Assembly: GCA_900088475.1 (NCBI GenBank)
Contig: FLMG01002721.1
Location: forward strand, 1 to 64,000
Direction: 5' to 3'
Length of the DNA stretch: 64,000 nt
Source of the DNA: Hyphochytrium catenoides
Taxonomy: Eukaryota > Sar > Hyphochytriomycetes > Hyphochytriales > Hyphochytriaceae
Positions 32,501-44,448 of this stretch are shown in pieces. A model generated the notes under the pieces. The model had not been told where the DNA came from. It saw nothing but the letters and a program-made list of their open reading frames with translations, and made no database searches. The position numbers and the translations under genes are program-made. The number at the start of each line of letters is the position of its first letter. The first letter of the stretch is position 1.

Positions 32501-34997
32501 ATATTGTAGACCTTCTTTTTTCGTGTGGTTCTTGCGAAGTTCTCTTTCCTGATTAGTGTCTGAGTGCCCTGCCCTGACTGTCAAGCTCTTCCATCCTTGC
32601 AGTCGTTGGAACGCTTCAAGGACGGTGAGGTGGATATCCTCCTTTGTACAGACCTTGCGGCACGTGGTATTGATATCTCCGGCGTGGAGACTGTTATAAA
32701 CTATGAGATGCCGAAAGACATCACCACCTACGTACACAGAGTAGGAAGAACAGCACGAGCAGGCAGAAACGTAAGGACACGATGATTGCTATTCTTTAAT
32801 CTGCCGCGAGGATTTTGTTTTCTGGACGGTGTGATACCTCTTTCTCGTCATCCTGATAACCTGATGACAACAAACTGATTGCACATGCGAACAGGGTGTC
32901 GCTGTCACTCTGACGGGCGAGAGTAGACGTTTGCTGATGAAGGAAGTCATTCGGCATTGCCAAGGGTAAGCCTGGAGGAGAACATATAGGCTAGAGCTAC
33001 AACCGTGACGAGCGAGAAAGGAAATGCTGGAGGAGCGAGAAGGCTAAGGCGAAAGAGAGGGCGGAGGGTAGCCATCCATGCCTCTTGGGCACCTTTTGTT
33101 GACCGTGTGCGGTGCATTTCCTGCCATTTGGGTGGGCAACTCATCATACTGCTCTTTCTCTCATTGCAGTGCGGTGAAGAGCCGAGCTGTCCCTCCGTCC
33201 GTAATCGAGCAATGGCATGCTAAAATTGAGGCAATGGCAGATGACATTGACGCACTCTATAAGGTGAGGACTACTGGTTAGAAAGACACCTGTAAAATGT
33301 ACCTTGAGCCTAGCAGAAGAAAAGATGTCGGAAAGAACCGAACAAAGGGAGAGAAGCAAGATGGTGGAATAGAGCCACAGGCACCCTTAAGCGTTTGAAT
33401 TTCACCAGGAAGAGGCTTTGGACCGGCAGCTACAGAGGGCAGAGATGGAGGCAAAGAAGGCAGCGAACCTGATCGAGCATCATGATGAGATCAGCAACAG
33501 GCCCGCGCGGACCTGGTTCATGACCCAAAAGGAGAAGGAGGAGCTCAGGAAGAAGACTGCAGAAGAGCCCAAGGAAGAAGAAGTGGAAGAGGAGGAAGAT
33601 ACGACTGTTACGAAGAAAAAAAAGAAAGCCAAGAAGGAGGAGAAGGAGACGCCGAAGAAGCCTCACCGTCTCACAAGACAGAAGAAGAGGAGAATGAAGA
33701 TGGTTGAAGAAGAGCAAAAGTTTGCAGAGGCTGAAGCTGAAGAGAAAGGAACAAGTAAGTAGTCGCCTGAGGAACAATCCAGAGGCAAGGGAAAGAAGGC
33801 TATGGGAGTATCTGAAGAGGGATGCACAGAGGGCGTTGAAGAAAAATCGAAACTGAGAAATTGAGCATGTAAAAGAGCCGCAGCATGCTTGAGAGAGAAA
33901 GACAGAGAGAGGGAGAGGGAGAGAGAGAGCAAGAAGAAGGGGATCAAACATGGGGAATACTAGAGTTGACGAAAGAAAAGCTCACCTTCTTCTTTTCTTC
34001 CTCTTTTGATGGGCGCAGAGGTCGTTAGCAACGAGGTGAAGATGAAGGCTGTGGCGAAGACCTTCAAGAAAGAAGAAGCGAAAAGGAAGCGAGAGGAAGG
34101 TAAGCAACATTGCGGGTTGCTACTTCCTGCTTTTAGCTTCCTCTTTCTCCTTGGTGTTCCCTATCCTTCATTCTTCCACTTTATAAATCATTTCACTCTT
34201 CTTGTTAGCATCAGTCAGATCGCCTAGCTAGTGTTACATGCTAAGGCGCTGTCTCTAATCTGTCCGCGAGGAGGCAAGGCATTGTGCTGGCTGTATTCCT
34301 AAGCCCTATGTAGATCTACGTTTTGGCATACATTCTTACCCCGTGTTACTCGTTCCTTGTGTTGACGCTTTCCTGGCTCTTTCGCCTTTCTCCCTCTTTT
34401 TCTCTCTTTATCCATGGTTCATATCTTAATTCCCTCTCTCTGGCAGCGGATATGTCCATCAGCGAGAGGACGAAGAAGTTCAAGAAAGGGGGTAGGGCGC
34501 CTTCATCGGGAGCCTTCGATATCGACTTGAACAGTCGGCACGGTGCAGTCATTGGAGAAAGAAAGAGCGACAGAAGACAAATGAGAAAGGAGAAGGGAAG
34601 AGACGGCAAGGGCAAGAAGCAAAGCTTTGAGTTTGAGGAGAGGATCACGAACCTGAGGAAAGGCGGAAAGGTGGCGCGAAACTCTTTCAAGTCAAAGGCC
34701 AGGTATCTTAACAGCATTCAAGTTTACTGTCTCTCTCTCTCTTCCTCTCTGTGTCTCTCTCCCTCACACTCACTAGCCCACTCTCTCTCTTTCTCTCCTC
34801 CAGCCCCCTCTCCTGTTTGATTCTTCAGCTCTACCGCAATACCCTTGCGGCCAGCTAGCGCGTCTTGTTGTCCTCTGCCGGCTATTTGCCCAGCCTTGGT
34901 GCTCTTCAATAGCCCAACTTGTGGCTCTTCCCTGCCTCTTATGACCTCGCGAGCTAGTCTCACCACCCATTGATCCAGGTACAAGAGGCGGAAGTAA
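29545..34997 (+). CDS. DRS1: DEAD-box RNA helicase DRS1/DDX27 (60S ribosome biogenesis)
   Basis: More than fifteen exons start at the ATG at 29545 (first exons 29545-29595, 29655-29730, 29783-29841, 29925-29961 and 30059-30606, phases checked). The N-terminus is acidic and lysine-rich. The helicase core is complete: the Q motif ([10 protein letters not shown]), then motif [23 protein letters not shown], then DEAD in [17 protein letters not shown], and later FFQSKK, ARGIDI and [11 protein letters not shown]. After the core come [17 protein letters not shown] and a tail ([13 protein letters not shown]...[12 protein letters not shown]) typical of Drs1/DDX27. Exon 34979-34997 adds YKRRK and the TAA. 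Drs1 is a nucleolar helicase for 25S/28S rRNA maturation in pre-60S particles. The last intron (34703-34978) is pyrimidine-repeat rich. Confidence 0.94.
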
Positions 34998-35366
34998 AGC
35001 TTCTAGACCGAGAAAGTGAACAAAAGAAAAGAGTGAGAGCTTCGGAAGATACTTCCAACCCAAGGGCAAGCCCTAGAGAGAGAAAGATTCATTGGCGAGT
35101 GAAGGACTGGTGACAAGTCTGCTATATTTATTAGGGAAACGCGACACAACTGGTGTCGATCTAGGACCCACCTAGGCCCTGGTAATAAATAAATGGAGAT
35201 AACTCCTTTGAGAAATCGTGGAAGGAGAGAGACAGCCTTGACTACCCGTACTTCTCTCTTCTGTCTCGCTCTATCCGTCTCTCCTTCTTTACCTTATACT
35301 CTCTCTCTCCTTCGCTGTTCCCGTACAGTCTCTCACTGGCAACGGGAACTCTGCTCCTCCCTTTTC
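34998..35366. other. Intergenic, convergent DRS1 / CaMKK-like
   Basis: About 370 bases lie between converging stop codons. They are presumably 3' UTRs. Nothing else is seen. Confidence 0.5.
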
Positions 35367-37564
35367 CTATGTCAAGCGCTCGGGATCTTCACCTAGATCG
35401 TAATGGCTAGGCGGCCGAGGGGCGGACCGGGAAGGCAGGCGGCATATCCGCTCAGTCTCGGAAGGCACTGGAGGCGGACGTGACGGCCAAGCAGCTTTCT
35501 TCTCAGAGGTTTGAGGACGAGACTGGTGATGAACGGAAGACCGTTGGGGTGAACGCTTTGCAGGCGCCGTGGAGGCACGTCGGTTGTCTCTTGGTTCTGT
35601 CTCTTCCTCAATTCTGCCATCTCTCGCCTCGTCAGCCAGGTTGGGACTGGTTGACCCGTGGCTAGGGCTACCCTTACTTCTCTCTTCCCTCCGTCTTCGC
35701 TCTCTTCTCTCTTTAAACCTGCGGATGAGCTGTCGGGAGAGCCTGGACGCGGCGAGGACAGAAGACAGATTTGGTCTGCCTGCGATGGTGGTGACAGCCG
35801 TAAAGATCTCCTCCTTGGTGACCTCGATGCTCTTGCTCTGGAGCATCTGCCGCAGAGGATGCCGCCCATCGTCCGTCACCCAAGGGTGCTCCTGTGCAAG
35901 AAGTGTGAGATACGCATTGGGGAGAGAGGGTAACGAAGAATAAGGTGGCGCAGATTGAAGGTAGGAGGATTAGACAGAAGAGTGACGGAGGAAGGAATCA
36001 GGAGAAGGGAAAGGCAGAGACCACAACGGGTAAAAAGACATATACAAAGGGCGAGCAAAGGAGGGAGACACAGAGACACATAGGCAAAGAGACAGAGCGT
36101 GAGAGAAAAGAGAGAGAGAACAGAGAGAGAAAAGAGAGAGAAAGAGTTCTGGTACCTTTATCTGCGAGATTGTGGCTCTGCGGGCGGGATCCTTCTCCAG
36201 CATCTTCCGCAGCAAGTCCTGCAGGGCAGCGCTTCGCCGTCCTTTAGCAGGAAACTGCAGGGGTTGATTCTATAGGATAAACGCATCCAGGAAGAAGACA
36301 CTGGTGAGTCCTCAGGCCACAAAGTTTGAACAGGGGAGCCATGACCGGAGAGGTGGAATTAAAAGAGAGAAGAGAGAAGGGCAGGACAACGGACAGCAGG
36401 CGAGAAAGATGATAGATAGATCGAAAAGAGATAACAAAGCGGGTCCTTTCTCTCTGGTCTCTTCCTTACCCTGATTGCTTCATAGAGCTCTGCGATGGAC
36501 TTGGCCATGAAGGGGACATACCCATAGTTGAATATGAAAAGAGTGATGCCGCTCGCCCAGATGTCGATAGACTTGTGTGGGGTCATACAGATGGAGAGAA
36601 GGAGAGCATTGACGTAGAGGAGAGGCAGAAGGAAAAGACGAACAGAGAGGAGGAAGAGTTAAGAAAGAGTAAAGGAGGAAGAGTTAAGAAAGAGTAAAAG
36701 AGAGAGCGAGGCCCAAAGAGGATAGAGAGAGAGATGGATAGAGAGAGAGAGAGTGATGAATATAGAGAGAGAGATGAAATAGAGAGAGAGACAGAGAGAG
36801 AGAAAAAAGAGAAATGGGGAGTGGGGGAAGAGCGAGCCGAGGAGAAAGGACAAAGACGGAAACCAGCTGCTAATCCAACTCTTATGCGCTGACGGTGGCT
36901 GTGAAGCAACTCTCTCTTGCTCTTCCTCTCTCGGACACCGGATGTCGCTCTCAACAATGCACTTCACTCCTGTCTTCATCTTTAGCTGACAATCCGCTTT
37001 CCTTGCCCTTCCTCTCACTGCCAATCATGCTCCTCTGTCATTGAGCGACCCGCGTCTTACCTGCCCATTGAACTCATGGCCTGTGGTCATCTCTGGAGCC
37101 ATGAAGGCCGCAGTGCCTGCCGTAGCTCGAATTTTATCCTGCGCGTCCTCTAACACCTAGATAGACGGAAACGATCATGAAGGAACAATGGAAAGGCAAC
37201 GCCAAGGTAAATATATTATCAGACAGAGGCAGAGATGCTTGGTAGAGCTCGCAGCGTCGAGTTGCCATGCTCTCGATGCAGGGTCAAGAAGCAGGCATAG
37301 GCGCTCTTGCTAAGGAGTGAATGGCAAGGAAGAGAGGAAAAAGAAAAGGAGAGCGAGGTTGAGAGTGAAGGGTGCAAGAAAGAAGAGAAAGAGACAGGAA
37401 GATAAGGTAAGGAGCTTTACCTGCGACACGCCGAAGTCTACAATCTTGAGCGTCTTCTTGTCCTTGGACAAGAGGAGGTTGGAGGGCTTAATGTCTCTGT
37501 GTATAACCTGGAGAGTTGGAACTATTAGCACCTTTGTCCACGCTTACTATTATTCTCTCTCTCT

Positions 37565-37629
<65 letters not shown>

Positions 37630-37906
37630 TCCCTCTCTCTCTCTCCCTCTCCCTGTCTCTCTCCCTCTGTCATTTCGCGTTTCTGTCTGGTGGTGGCCAG
37701 TGCAGCTCCTATCTGCCGTCTGTCCTGGGCCTTCGCTTACATTGTTATGGTGCAGGTACTCTAGGCCGAGGATCTAGCAGTGAGACAGAGCAGTCGAGAC
37801 GTCGTTAGATTTACTTTTGAAGCAAGCGGAAGATGAAAAGTGAGGAGAGGATGGCTGTCAGCGAACTTTTCAAGTGAGGTTTTGGCATCAAACGGCCACT
37901 TGAGAG

Positions 37907-37950
<44 letters not shown>

Positions 37951-40306
37951 GAGAGAGAGAAAGAGAGAAAGAAAGAAAGTGAGAATGAGAGAAAGAAAAG
38001 ACAGAGACACAGAGAGAGAGAGAATAAATACCAGTTGACGAAAATATCGCTTCGCATCTTGCTCTAACAGGGGCTTCAGCTTCCTGCTCATACCCATAAG
38101 AGCATGTTAGGATTCAATAGATCAGAAGGCAAGACACAGCGAGGGGTTTCCAAGTGGAAGGCCATACAAGGGATGGAAAGGGCAGAGAGAGTGAGAAGGC
38201 TTATATAAGAAGGAAGAACAGGAGCGCGAGTATAGCGGTGAGAGGATATGTGACAGGCCGAGGCAAACAGAAAAGTCCTTGAAAAATAAAGCAAAGGCCC
38301 TACAGGCGACTATCCGGCATGACAGGACCGCCCTCGACGAGCTCGGAGACCATGTAGAGGTTGTCGTACTCTGCCCGGAGAGAAGATTGGGGTGAGAGGC
38401 GCTGATGCTCGTCATGCTCAAAAGACAGGTGGGGAAGAGCTAGAGACGAGAAGAGCGTTGACAAAGCGAAGGAGACATCTAGCACTTCTTCTCTATATGC
38501 GTCAGATGAAGACGAAGAGGGGAGCAGCAAAGGGCAATTACTAGGACTGAAAAGAGAAGAACAAGACAAGAAGAGGAGAGAGGACCCTACGTCTTACCCT
38601 CATCGTCGATCACTTCGTGGAGCACAAGGCAGTGCGGATGAATGACCTTCTTCCATATCGCGATCTCTCTCTGAATGTACTCCAGAGCGTTCCCTACCCG
38701 TCCAACTCGTGTCTTCTTCAGCTTCCGCTTGTCCACCATCTTCACGGCGTAGAAATTACCGTTAAGTCTGCTTTGCGCTTTGCGGACCATGCCGTAGGCT
38801 CCTCGCCCCAGTGTCTCAAGCAGAATGCTGAGTGTTCGAGAGACATCGCACAGGAGGGGAGGAGAGGAGGACGAACGTCAGACAGGTGTAAGGGCACAGC
38901 AAGGACCGCGTTGGAAACGATCAGTCGGAGACTAAGTTGACCTCCTAAGAACTGACGCACTGCCTCTATCAGACAGCTAAGAGCGGTAAAATGGGAGACT
39001 AAGATTTCATCATCGAGGGAGAGGATGTCCGAGATAGACCCGAGCTAGACAGAGCGAGAAGGACCCGCCAGGAGGAAAACAGCGATGGGAAGACGCCCTT
39101 ACTATTGGTTGACAAGGGTGTGCCCCTTTCTATTCCTAGCCTTGACGACCGTAGTGGTCACGTAGACAGCCGTCTTCCTCTTTTTCTTCTTTGCAGAGCC
39201 CTGACGCCGACGAGCGGTCTCCAAGACCACCAGTTCTTCATTCAACCCAAGCACTGCAGGTGAAGAAAACGAGCGGAAGAGAATCTTCTCGCAGATGAAG
39301 GAGTCCAAGCTGTTCAGCTCCCAGTCCTCTGCTTCGTCAGGCCCCAAGCGAATCTGCTCTAACTTCTTCTGCAAATAAGTCCTGAGAGAGAAGGAAGCCA
39401 GGAGAGAGAGAAAGAGCAGCGTGACAGACAGACAAAGAGAAGGGTAAGAAGAGAGACACACGAGGAAGCCCTATAAGGTAGTCGAGTGCCAGGTCGTCAG
39501 CTGCGAGGTAACTCCGTGCTTCCTGTCTACACCTTCAATGCTTGAAAAAGAATATATGGGAAAAATAGCTGCTCTCCCGCAACAAACTAGGCCAGAAGGG
39601 CTGCCTCTTAAGAGTAAAAAGAATATAGAGTCCAATGGCAGAGCAATGTAGGACCCATGTCCAAAAGCGCACGTCCACCTTGAGTCAGATGGCTAGTCGC
39701 TTACCTAATGTGGTCGGGGTTTTCAACAGTTAGAGACTGGGTTCTGGTTAGTCGCCGCCGACCATCTAACTCCAGCGTGCCCTTCTCCTGTCCTTTGATT
39801 GTTCCCTGTGACTCTCTTTCCTCTTGGATCCCCTCAGCCTGCAGCTTGCGTGATGCATAACGTGCCGCCACGGAGACAACCATGTTCGGGAGCCTCCATA
39901 TGCTCCTCTGCCGGTCCTCCTCCTGCTGCCTTTGTAAGGAGAGAGAGAGATCAGTGTACGTCGTTTCCAACTCTTCGAGGTCTATGGTCCCGCGGGCAAC
40001 GTCAAGAGCTCTAGAACTGGGAAGACTGGCATCACTGATTCTAGCGGGGGAGAGATGAAGCTGGGCAGTCAGTCTCCGCACGGTATAGGACTCCTTTGCA
40101 AAGTATTTCTGTGAGAGGCGCTTCCAATCTGACTTATCAGGCTTCAAAGCTTTCATGCTCTGCCCCGCGCTCTGCAGAGATTTGATCACGGAAATCCCTT
40201 GCTTCTTATCGGCGACCCGATCGTCACGCCCTGAGTCACCATCTCCAGCATGGTCCGTGAGCCGACTCTCGTGCGTCTCTACTGGGTGAGAGATATTGCA
40301 GCCCAT
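35367..40306 (-). CDS. CaMKK-like serine/threonine protein kinase with N-terminal acylation signal
   Basis: Eleven exons sum exactly to 728 aa: 40306-39705, 39381-39103, 38827-38598, 38370-38304, 38083-38032, 37773-37741, 37507-37421, 37156-37061, 36571-36470, 36269-36156 and 35891-35367. The only possible start, preceded in frame by TAG, encodes MGCNIS, a textbook N-myristoylation signal with a palmitoylatable Cys3. The kinase has the P-loop [16 protein letters not shown], the catalytic [21 protein letters not shown], and an activation segment ending [10 protein letters not shown]. Then come [21 protein letters not shown] and HPWVTDDGR. After it, [12 protein letters not shown] is followed by a strongly basic helix ([19 protein letters not shown]), in the same place as the autoinhibitory/calmodulin-binding segment of CaMKK. 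Family members activate AMPK/SnRK1-type kinases. Calcium dependence is inferred. Confidence 0.88.
37553..37650. repeat. (CT)n microsatellite in kinase intron
   Basis: A long run of CT dinucleotides on the plus strand ((GA)n in the kinase transcript) lies in the intron between the LHHNN and VIHRD exons, i.e. inside the sequence encoding the catalytic loop region. Confidence 0.92.
37905..38022. repeat. Imperfect (GA)n/(GAAA)n tract in next kinase intron
   Basis: A purine-rich run on the plus strand lies in the intron preceding the exon for [11 protein letters not shown]. It has the opposite base polarity to the neighbouring intron's (CT)n. Confidence 0.85.
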
Positions 40307-41206
40307 GGTCAACCTCTATCTAGACAGCAGCGACAGGAAGCCTATTTATAGGCGTTGTGATGCTGGGGAAGCTCATAGAACTTCGCCTCATCTATTGGCT
40401 GGCACTGGCATTCAGGGCGATGATGCACCTTGTCCGCTCAGAGAGTGTATGTCCTTGAATGTTGCTGAGGCCTTTTTAGTTGGTCGTCGAGGTCCAATCA
40501 GCTCTTCCATTTCCATCTCTAGAGAGCCCTTGGCTGACGTCCTGACCCCGAGGTGCTGAAAGTCTCTCTTCCAGAAGGACTTTCTAGAGACCATAAGAGG
40601 TGAGCATCCGAGGAGGAAGCTTCTCAATCAGCCGAAGGATGGCACGAAGAGGTTGGCATCGCGGCAGATCAGGCGGCTTTCGGACCTAAGAGACAAGAGA
40701 AGCCGTTGCCTAAGAGAAGCCGTAGCCTTGCCTGTAGCTTTTATGGAGTCCCAGAGCCATAAATATACATGGCGCTAATTCTCCTAGGGAATCCATTTAG
40801 AGACAGCCATATGTAGAGCGTGCCCATCCCACAGCCCTTTCTCCCTCTGCATCAAATGCACTCTCGCCTCTATCACCCTCCTTTCTCTCTTCTCTCTCTC
40901 TCTCTCTCTTTTTGTCTTCCTTCCCTCTCGCTCTCTCTCCTTCCTCGTCTCTCATTCGGCCTCTATTCCTCTGGCCTCATACCCAGCTCATCTCATGGTT
41001 GTAGCAGCGCTGGTCGATTAGTTGCTTGAAGGCCATGTCCCTGCAGCGAGGTCTGCCACCCATAGTAGAATGTCTGCGCATGTTTGCTCTTCTTTGAGAA
41101 GGAGAGGGGGTAGGTGGGAAGAGACAGGCGAATGCGCAGTACAAGTACGGCCACGATGCGGACCACTGAAGAGATGATGGTGGTGTCGCCTTTTGTGACT
41201 AGGAGT

Positions 41207-41237
<31 letters not shown>

Positions 41238-42168
41238 NNNNNNNNNNNNNNNNNNNNNNNNNNNNNNNNNNNNNNNNNNNNNNNGAGAGAGAGAGAGAGA
41301 GAGAAAGAAAGAGAAAGAGAGGAGAGAAGAGCAGCTTTCTGTGATGTATGCAGCTCTTCCTAACCACACCCAAGCGCCAATCCGCCCACCCACTCTCATC
41401 CGTTACAAGCAGTGCGATGATGAAAGAGAAACCTTCCTAGACAGGTTCCGAATAGGTCCAGCCATATCCTAGGTTATTCATATCCAATAGTGCCTTAGGT
41501 TTGGTGGCTGCTGCTGGGTCCTCACATCTCCTCCTTGGTCCTCCGCGCCAGCATCTGTCTCTCCGTCACTCGATGACATGCATGCGGGCGGGAGCTCAGG
41601 CAGGATCAGGGAGCCCTTCTTCTTAGTCTAAGATATTGACAGAGCCGGTCGGTTGTTTGACCGACTGACAATTCTTAGTCTATCGAGGCTCACCGTCGGC
41701 GTCGGCTGATAGAGTTTGGGTTATTGGTGCTCATTAGAGATGTCCTTCATAACGGAGACTCAGTCTCTGGGGCGAAGGCTAGGTCGGGTCGGACAGAAGG
41801 AGAGGCTTGAGTAGATAGTTGATAGCAGTCGATGTTCTTGGTAATTATCAGCAGGAGTTCTGAGATCGTTCCTGCCTGGTCTCTAGGAGGGGACTAGGTG
41901 CTAGTTCCATGTAATCTTTACATTGAAACACCGTGGGCAGCAAGCCCACCTGATTCTACTGGCGAAGCCTGACTTGTTCTAGCGTCATCTTTTTGAGCCC
42001 GATAGGCCAGAGCAGATCTGACCGTCCGGTTCGCTGGCATACCTTGGTCCTCCGTAGAGCCATTGAAGGGTGTTAAACTTGCTTTCCTCGGCAAAATTAC
42101 GGGCCCAACCGTCTGCGATGGAGACTCACGCTAACCCTTTGAAGTATCAAGGGGGCCCACGATCTGTT
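40307..42168. other. Long intergenic stretch with a GA microsatellite gap
   Basis: About 1.9 kb between the CaMKK-like start and the CDK5-like stop. There is a CT-rich block around 40880-40965 and a (GA)n array split by an N run. I see no frame I would call a gene and no RNA gene. Confidence 0.6.
41211..41320. repeat. (GA)n array containing an assembly gap
   Basis: GA dinucleotides flank a run of Ns at 41238-41284 on both sides, so the gap is an unresolved microsatellite whose true length is unknown. Confidence 0.95.
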
Positions 42169-43674
42169 CTACCGCAACGCCTTCATGCTTTGGGGTAGGT
42201 CTGCGAAGTAAGGATGGCTCATGGCCTCCGGGGCAGATATCCGCTTCGATGGATCGAACTGCAGCATCTTAGCCATGAGATCTACGCCTTGGCTATCCAG
42301 GGTTGGCACCAGGTCCTTTAAAGAGTCTTTTGATAGCACGGCGGATGTGGGAAGAGGTAACGATGGCATGCAGGGATAAAATGGTGTCAATAAACAAAAA
42401 GCCTAGTCGGAGTAGTAGGAAGCCTGAGAACTGATGAGGTTATACGACCGAAAGGCTATATAACATATTGGAAAGAAGAAATGAAGAGGAAGCCCGACAA
42501 AAGCTGGTCTTGCTTGAAATAGCACCATCATACTGATAATGCAGAGAGAGAGAGAGCTTCACATCACTGACGCTTTCAAAGCGCACCTGGCTTGGGATAC
42601 ACAGGGAAATCGGGACGGTAGTCAGGAAGCTCCACAATGGCTGGATATTGGTCTGCGGACGGCGTGCCCAGATGTCTAAAAATGCGATCAAGTTGGTCAG
42701 TCTCTGACGTCCCAGCAAAGAGAGGCCGGCCGTTGACCATCTCCGCAAAGATGCAGCCGATGCTCCAGATATCCACTGGAGTCGAGTACTTTCTGTGGAG
42801 ACTTATCAGTTAGATATAAAGGAGTCTGCGGAAGGACCTGGGAAGCGATCTCCGTACCTTGAACCCATCAGGACGTCTGGCGCCCTGTACCATAAGGTGA
42901 CGACTTCGTGAGTATAGCTCCGCACAGGAATGCCAAAGGCACGTGCGAGTCCAAAATCTGCCAACTTCAGCTCGCCCTCTCGATTGATAAGTAGGTTCTG
43001 GGGCTTGAGATCCCTATAAATCAGCAAGTTGTCAAGCGATTCCCTCATGCGGATGATATCAATGTGGGCACCATCTTTTACCTATGGAGCACTCTGTGAT
43101 GATGGCAATAGGCCACCCCTCGAAGGAGCTGATAGAGGAAAGACTAGATGCGGGAGCCACGTGGTCGTTAGGGCTGCACAAGGAGGATAGCGGAGAAGGC
43201 ATGTAAAGCGCTACCTTGATGATAGCCTTGTCCATTCCGCCCTCACATACGTCCAAGTACTTCTTGAGGTCCTGATCCAAATACTCGAAGACCAAAGTGA
43301 GCTTTCTCTCGGTATGCACGACATCGTAGAGACTGTGAGAGCAAGAAAGAATGAGTACTTTTGGTAAGAGTATGAACAGCATTGTAAGCTTTGCCGATAC
43401 CGGACGATGTTGGGATGTTGAAGCTCTTTCAAGAGCGAAATCTCTCTGATGGCTGTGCTTGGGATACCCTCATCCTCTGCTTCCAGTCGGATCTTCTTCA
43501 AAGCGAAGATCTCCCCTGTTAATGCGCCAGGATGCGCGAGACAGTTAGCAACATCCTTCCACACTAACACACTGCGTGCCGGTAGTAACAGTTACCTGTG
43601 ACGCGGTCCTTGGCCTTGTAGACAACTCCGTAAGTTCCTTCACCAATTTTCTCTAACTTTTGATAGCGCTCCAT
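42169..43674 (-). CDS. CDK5-like cyclin-dependent kinase with canonical PSTAIRE helix
   Basis: Seven exons (43674-43596, 43515-43401, 43332-43215, 43143-43082, 43013-42858, 42792-42587 and 42326-42169) sum exactly to 297 aa, the standard CDK length. The start gives [23 protein letters not shown]. The cyclin-binding helix is PSTAIRE. Then come [65 protein letters not shown] (read across exons), and [38 protein letters not shown], the DQDLKKY.D segment and the PYFADL ending fit CDK5/PHO85 best, although animal CDK5 has PSSALRE. The T-loop threonine (YTHE) and the inhibitory GTY pair are present. It could serve as a cell-cycle CDK. The upstream region is divergent with the ERF4/CHIC gene. Confidence 0.92.
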
Positions 43675-44448
43675 GGCAGTGGCCGCTGTTGCCCCTATGA
43701 AGGCTCCCCAGGCGTTAGGCTAGAAATCCCGTCACGACCTTCAACGGCGCGGCATGATCTCCATCCAACCCCGTGCTTCTTCCCTCACAAGATATATCCT
43801 CTCTTGGCCGTCGCTAATATGCTCAGCCTATGACAGCCAAGTCCTGACGCCATGCATAGCATCTCTCTGATGCACGGTGAAGGGCTGCGAACATCGAAGA
43901 GTGACGTCTGCAGCTCGAGAAACATCTTCATTATCTGGGTCTCAAGGTCCAGCCGCCATCATCAGAGTCCCTAGACCTTGGTTGAGAGCTTCACAGACAG
44001 AACCGAGCTTGACCACTCCCTCCTTACTTTATGCCTCCCCAGGCTGGTTCTAAATAATGTGCCATGAGTGTGGTCTATTCCGGTCGGACATATTGTGTAT
44101 TCGAGATCGGGGTTGGAGCCGACAGAAAATTATATTCGGTCCATTCAATTCGGTTAGTTGATAAAACCTTCATCTGAAGCTCTTCTCCCAGCAGGGGAAG
44201 ATCTTGTTCCTTGGCACTTTGAGAAGAGGATGAAGGCCAGCGCAGGTGCTGTCGCTGCTGCTGAAGAGCAGGACAAGACTGCTGGAGACTGACAAGGCTG
44301 GAGACGATAGACGTGGTGAAGAGGAAGGGGCAGTCGCATACTAGAAGATAGAGTGGAGTATGAGAGAGTCGGGAGACTGTGGGGACGAAGTCTTATGGTA
44401 TGAGGTGCAGGAATAGAGCTCATGGAGGCGGAGCATGAATGAAGAAAG
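43675..44448. promoter_or_regulatory. Divergent intergenic region, CDK5-like / ERF4-CHIC family gene
   Basis: About 770 bases lie between divergent start codons. I see no coding frame and no motif I can name. Confidence 0.5.

Noticed and set aside
43596-43674. CDK gene as plain CDK1
   Set aside because: PSTAIRE fits CDK1/2, but the DQDLKKY and AFGIPVR...PDVL segments and the C-terminus fit CDK5/PHO85 better; left as CDK5-like.
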